The notes under the pieces are model-generated. The model was not told the origin of the DNA, made no database searches, and worked only from the letters and a program-made list of their open reading frames with translations. DNA of 52,702 nucleotides from Nemertoderma westbladi (Eukaryota > Xenacoelomorpha > Nemertodermatida > Nemertodermatidae), in the NCBI GenBank assembly GCA_032718475.1, contig JAUCBJ010007228.1, positions 1 to 52,702 on the forward strand. The letters are read 5' to 3'. Below are positions 50,618 to 52,702 of the stretch, piece by piece. Numbering within the stretch: position 1 is the first letter of the stretch; the number at the start of each line of letters is the position of its first letter. A program made the position numbers and the translations under genes.

Positions 50618-50693
50618 CAAGGTGTACTAAATAACTTATAAGTTATTTATTTATTTAATTTTATTTATTTAATAAGTTATTTAGTACACCTTG
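50618..50693. mobile_element. 76-bp hairpin MITE, hAT-like
   Basis: Begins CAAGGTGTACTAAATAACTT and ends with its complement, AAGTTATTTAGTACACCTTG; nearly the whole element is stem. ACCAGTAC lies on both sides (50610-50617 and 50694-50701), an 8-bp duplication typical of hAT. Confidence 0.85.
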
Positions 50694-50701
50694 ACCAGTA
50701 C

Positions 50702-51712
50702 TAGAGTTGAAACAGAGACTTGTCACTGATCTCTGATCTCTGGATTCTCCGGGCAGTTTTTTGGTCTCCGGATAGGTCTCTGGTTCCCGAGTATTGAAAA
50801 CAGACATTTTACCCAGAGATCAGTGATTTGACAAATTAGAAAAAGATATTTAAAAATAGATCCTGAACAACACAAAATGTGAAATGAAGATTATTTTTCA
50901 CAAATTTTTTACAATTATTTTTTTAATTTTTAACTATTTCTCCTACACCACTTCAACACTTCACATTATTATTCACTTTTACACTATTTCTAATAAATGT
51001 ACCGATAATCTTCTCATTAATTAATTTAAGGTGCGTTTAATTTTAAGTTAAATTAGCACCTAAAGATGGTTCTTATTTAAGGATAAGGGCGCCTAATTTG
51101 AGCACTCATAATGTTTAAAAGTGAAAGAAAGGGCTGTTCTCCATTCAATTTGTTATAGGATAGATAATACTGTATGACGACAAAATGGAGAGAACGAGCG
51201 TAACGAGGCTTGTATATGGGGCGAGTAGAGCACTATTATACCTGTGCACTAAATATTCGTAAATGACCAAGTTTATAGTACATTGAAATGTACATATGAT
51301 TTGAACAATTGTAAAATAATTGCCTTTAATTAACAAAGTACCGGTACCTATGGCGCAAAACAAATTTATGTAACATATTACTAACAATAACAAAATAAGA
51401 ACGAATTAATAAACAAATAATAACCAAATTAATATTAATGAAGCCCCCCAAACTGTACGTGCGCTTATTTTCTTACAATGGGTAAGGGTTGAAATGGGTC
51501 GGATTTACGTTACTGTAATTGAACCATAGAAAAATAGTTCTCAGTCTGTATGTGTACCTGTTTGTGCTATAGGGGAGTAATCAAATTGTAAGTACAAAAA
51601 TAAGCAAAGTCTCTGATCTCTGGCTCTGGTCTCCGGTATTTTTTAAAATAATTATCCGGGTAGGGCTCTGGTTCACCGGGATTAAGAAAAACAGGTCTCT
51701 GTTTCAACTCTG
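50702..51712. mobile_element. 1.0-kb non-autonomous hAT-like element
   Basis: Ends (T/C)AGAGTTGAAACAGAGAC in inverted orientation, with extended subterminal similarity (CTCTGATCTCTGG, GGTCTCCGG). 8-bp duplication ACCAGTAC at 50694-50701 and 51713-51720. No transposase. It shares its left duplication with the right duplication of the preceding MITE. Confidence 0.85.
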
Positions 51713-51881
51713 ACCAGTACCCACTATTTTACAGTCAAACTAGCCAAGTTGCTCTAAACGGTAGCGGCCAAGTTGCTGGAAAGTTGCCACGTGTAAACAG
51801 CGATTAAATTAAGTTGCTCGAAAAAGAGTTGCTAGTTGCCGAGAAAGTTGCTCTTAAAGTTGCCACGGTAACAGGCCCTAA

Positions 51882-52327
51882 GAAATCATCAACATAAACA
51901 AATTACCCAATTAATGTACCTTTTAGTTTGTGTAATGTTTCATTATTATTTATATCCGTTCCAGAACGTCTATCACGTTTCCTAGGAGATCGTCTAGATA
52001 GCAGTTTTGTCCCACCTAGCGGCGGTAGGCTGCCTTGGTAACTGGCTTCCACGCCACGTAGATCGACTATTGTTACAACACGCGCCGCCTGCAGGATAAA
52101 CAGCGAGGGTTAAGGAAACCGGAACCCGATGCTGCGACCGCTGCACTACAGCAGTCCATTTAAACTGGAATGTTTATAGAACCAAAGGAACTTCGAATGA
52201 AGATGAATGACAGTGTGAGTGGCCTCAGTAAATCTGTGCAGAGAATATGGTCATAATGAAGGTCAATACTTACAATACTTATACTGTAGCTCTACGGTGT
52301 ATGAAGGTCGCAGTACGGTATTGGTGA
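51882..52327. other. Non-coding; possible tRNA-like patch
   Basis: 52090-52160 on the minus strand has GTAGTGCAGCGGTCGCAGCA then TCGGGTTCCGG, vaguely like a tRNA-derived SINE promoter; not enough to call. No gene. Confidence 0.35.
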
Positions 52328-52675
52328 AAAATATCGAGAGTAAAAATATCGAGAGTAAAATTATCGAGAGTAAAAATATCGAGAGTAAAATTATCGAGAG
52401 TAAAAATATCGAGAGTAGAAATATCGAGAGTCAAAATATCGACAGTAAAAATATCGCAAGAGTGAAAAATATCGAGAGTAAAATATCGAGAGTAAAAATA
52501 TCGAGAGTCAAAATATCGACAGTAAAATTATCGACAGTAAAAATATCGAGAGTCAAAATATCGACAGTAAAAATATCGAGCTTAGAAATATCGAAAATAT
52601 CGAGAGTCAAAATATCGACAGTAAAATATCGCAAGATGAAAAATATCGTAAATATCGAGAGTAAAAATATCGAGA
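52328..52675. repeat. 15-bp minisatellite (ATATCGAGAGTAAAA), ~22 copies
   Basis: Units alternate AATATCGAGAGTAAA, AATTATCGAGAGTAA and AATATCGACAGTAAA, with a few 4-8 bp interruptions (CGCAAGA at ~52457 and ~52630). A plus-strand frame (NIESK repeats) is open only because the unit is 15 bp. Confidence 0.95.
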
Positions 52676-52702
52676 GATGAATGAATGAAAATTCATGAAG
52701 TC

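Larger units (their letters stand above)
49263..51878. mobile_element. PIF/Harbinger-like element, TAA-flanked, with three nested insertions
   Basis: Ends AAGCCCATTTACACGTGGCA (left) and the complement of TGCCACGGTAACAGGCCC (right), extended by repeats of GTTGC/GCAAC (AACTTTCTCGGCAACT shared). TAA lies at 49260-49262 and 51879-51881. GGGCC(C/T)-type ends with a 3-bp TWA duplication are usual for PIF/Harbinger. Host sequence is ~0.85 kb after removing 49446-50103, 50618-50693 and 50702-51712. No transposase or Myb-like gene, so non-autonomous. Confidence 0.7.

Noticed and set aside
52090-52160. tRNA-derived SINE promoter
   Set aside because: Only loose A-box and B-box resemblance; spacing and structure are inadequate.
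52219-52680. NIESK-repeat protein
   Set aside because: Produced by a 15-bp tandem array; no other coding evidence.

Overview
The window looks like repeat-dominated DNA from an invertebrate animal, probably marine. The basis is one recognisable intron-free host gene (a Cys-loop anion-channel subunit) and a community of mobile elements typical of such genomes: BEL/Pao LTR element, APE-type LINE, RLE-type non-LTR element, Penelope-like element, Polinton-type ATPase relic, MULE, Tc1-like, PIF/Harbinger-like, hAT-like and foldback elements. Phylum cannot be fixed from the sequence. Non-coding DNA is AT-rich and unusually rich in the palindrome ACCGGT.

1-8622 plus 20570-21350 form one very large imperfect inverted duplication. 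Two diverged copies of a coiled-coil (gag-like or unknown) gene point away from each other (minus start 1702, plus start 20624) and share about 3-5 kb of related upstream DNA. A ~290 bp foldback element (5172-5462) sits at the centre. The right arm was later split by a complete LTR retrotransposon (8623-20569) with TG...CA LTRs of 677/676 bp and a 5-bp target duplication TAAAC. It carries BEL/Pao-type Gag and aspartic protease in one frame interrupted by a TAA and a TGA. Where Pol should be, it carries a LINE ORF1 plus a LINE ORF2 (endonuclease and half of the RT) cut off at its 3' side. This chimaera is the most unusual object in the window.

21331-24700: a broken minus-strand gene of unknown, possibly capsid-like, origin; then the Cys-loop receptor (22823-23962, minus) with a very short M3-M4 loop; a perfect 35-bp hairpin just upstream of it; and a 243-bp TA-flanked MITE. 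24700-28300 is mostly AT-rich non-coding DNA with tRNA-like repeats and a decayed A32/Polinton-type packaging ATPase.

28340-32780 (minus) is a decayed RLE-type non-LTR retrotransposon. Its RT has been split between motifs B and C by a 24-bp minisatellite, into which a solo LTR of the BEL family (29865-30440) has inserted. 33443-33866 is an unknown acidic gene with a TATA box. 35890-37265 (minus) is a broken Penelope-like element (RT then GIY-YIG). 37500-38040 is a decayed BEL leader/LTR fragment.

38462-41603 is a TA-flanked Tc1-like non-autonomous element with a 1.45-kb MULE nested inside it (39504-40954, 10-bp target duplication). 42519-43222 is a possible spliced last exon of unknown function. 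43428-44838 is a 36-bp minisatellite. 44908-46725 holds tRNA-derived SINE pieces and a ~45-bp AT-rich tandem array. 47351-51878 is a nest of small DNA transposons with many perfect TTCTAGAA palindromes. It includes two different hAT-like elements delimited by three copies of the same 8-bp target. The window ends in a 15-bp minisatellite. No ordinary operon or multigene pathway is present; the logic of the region is serial nesting of transposons.
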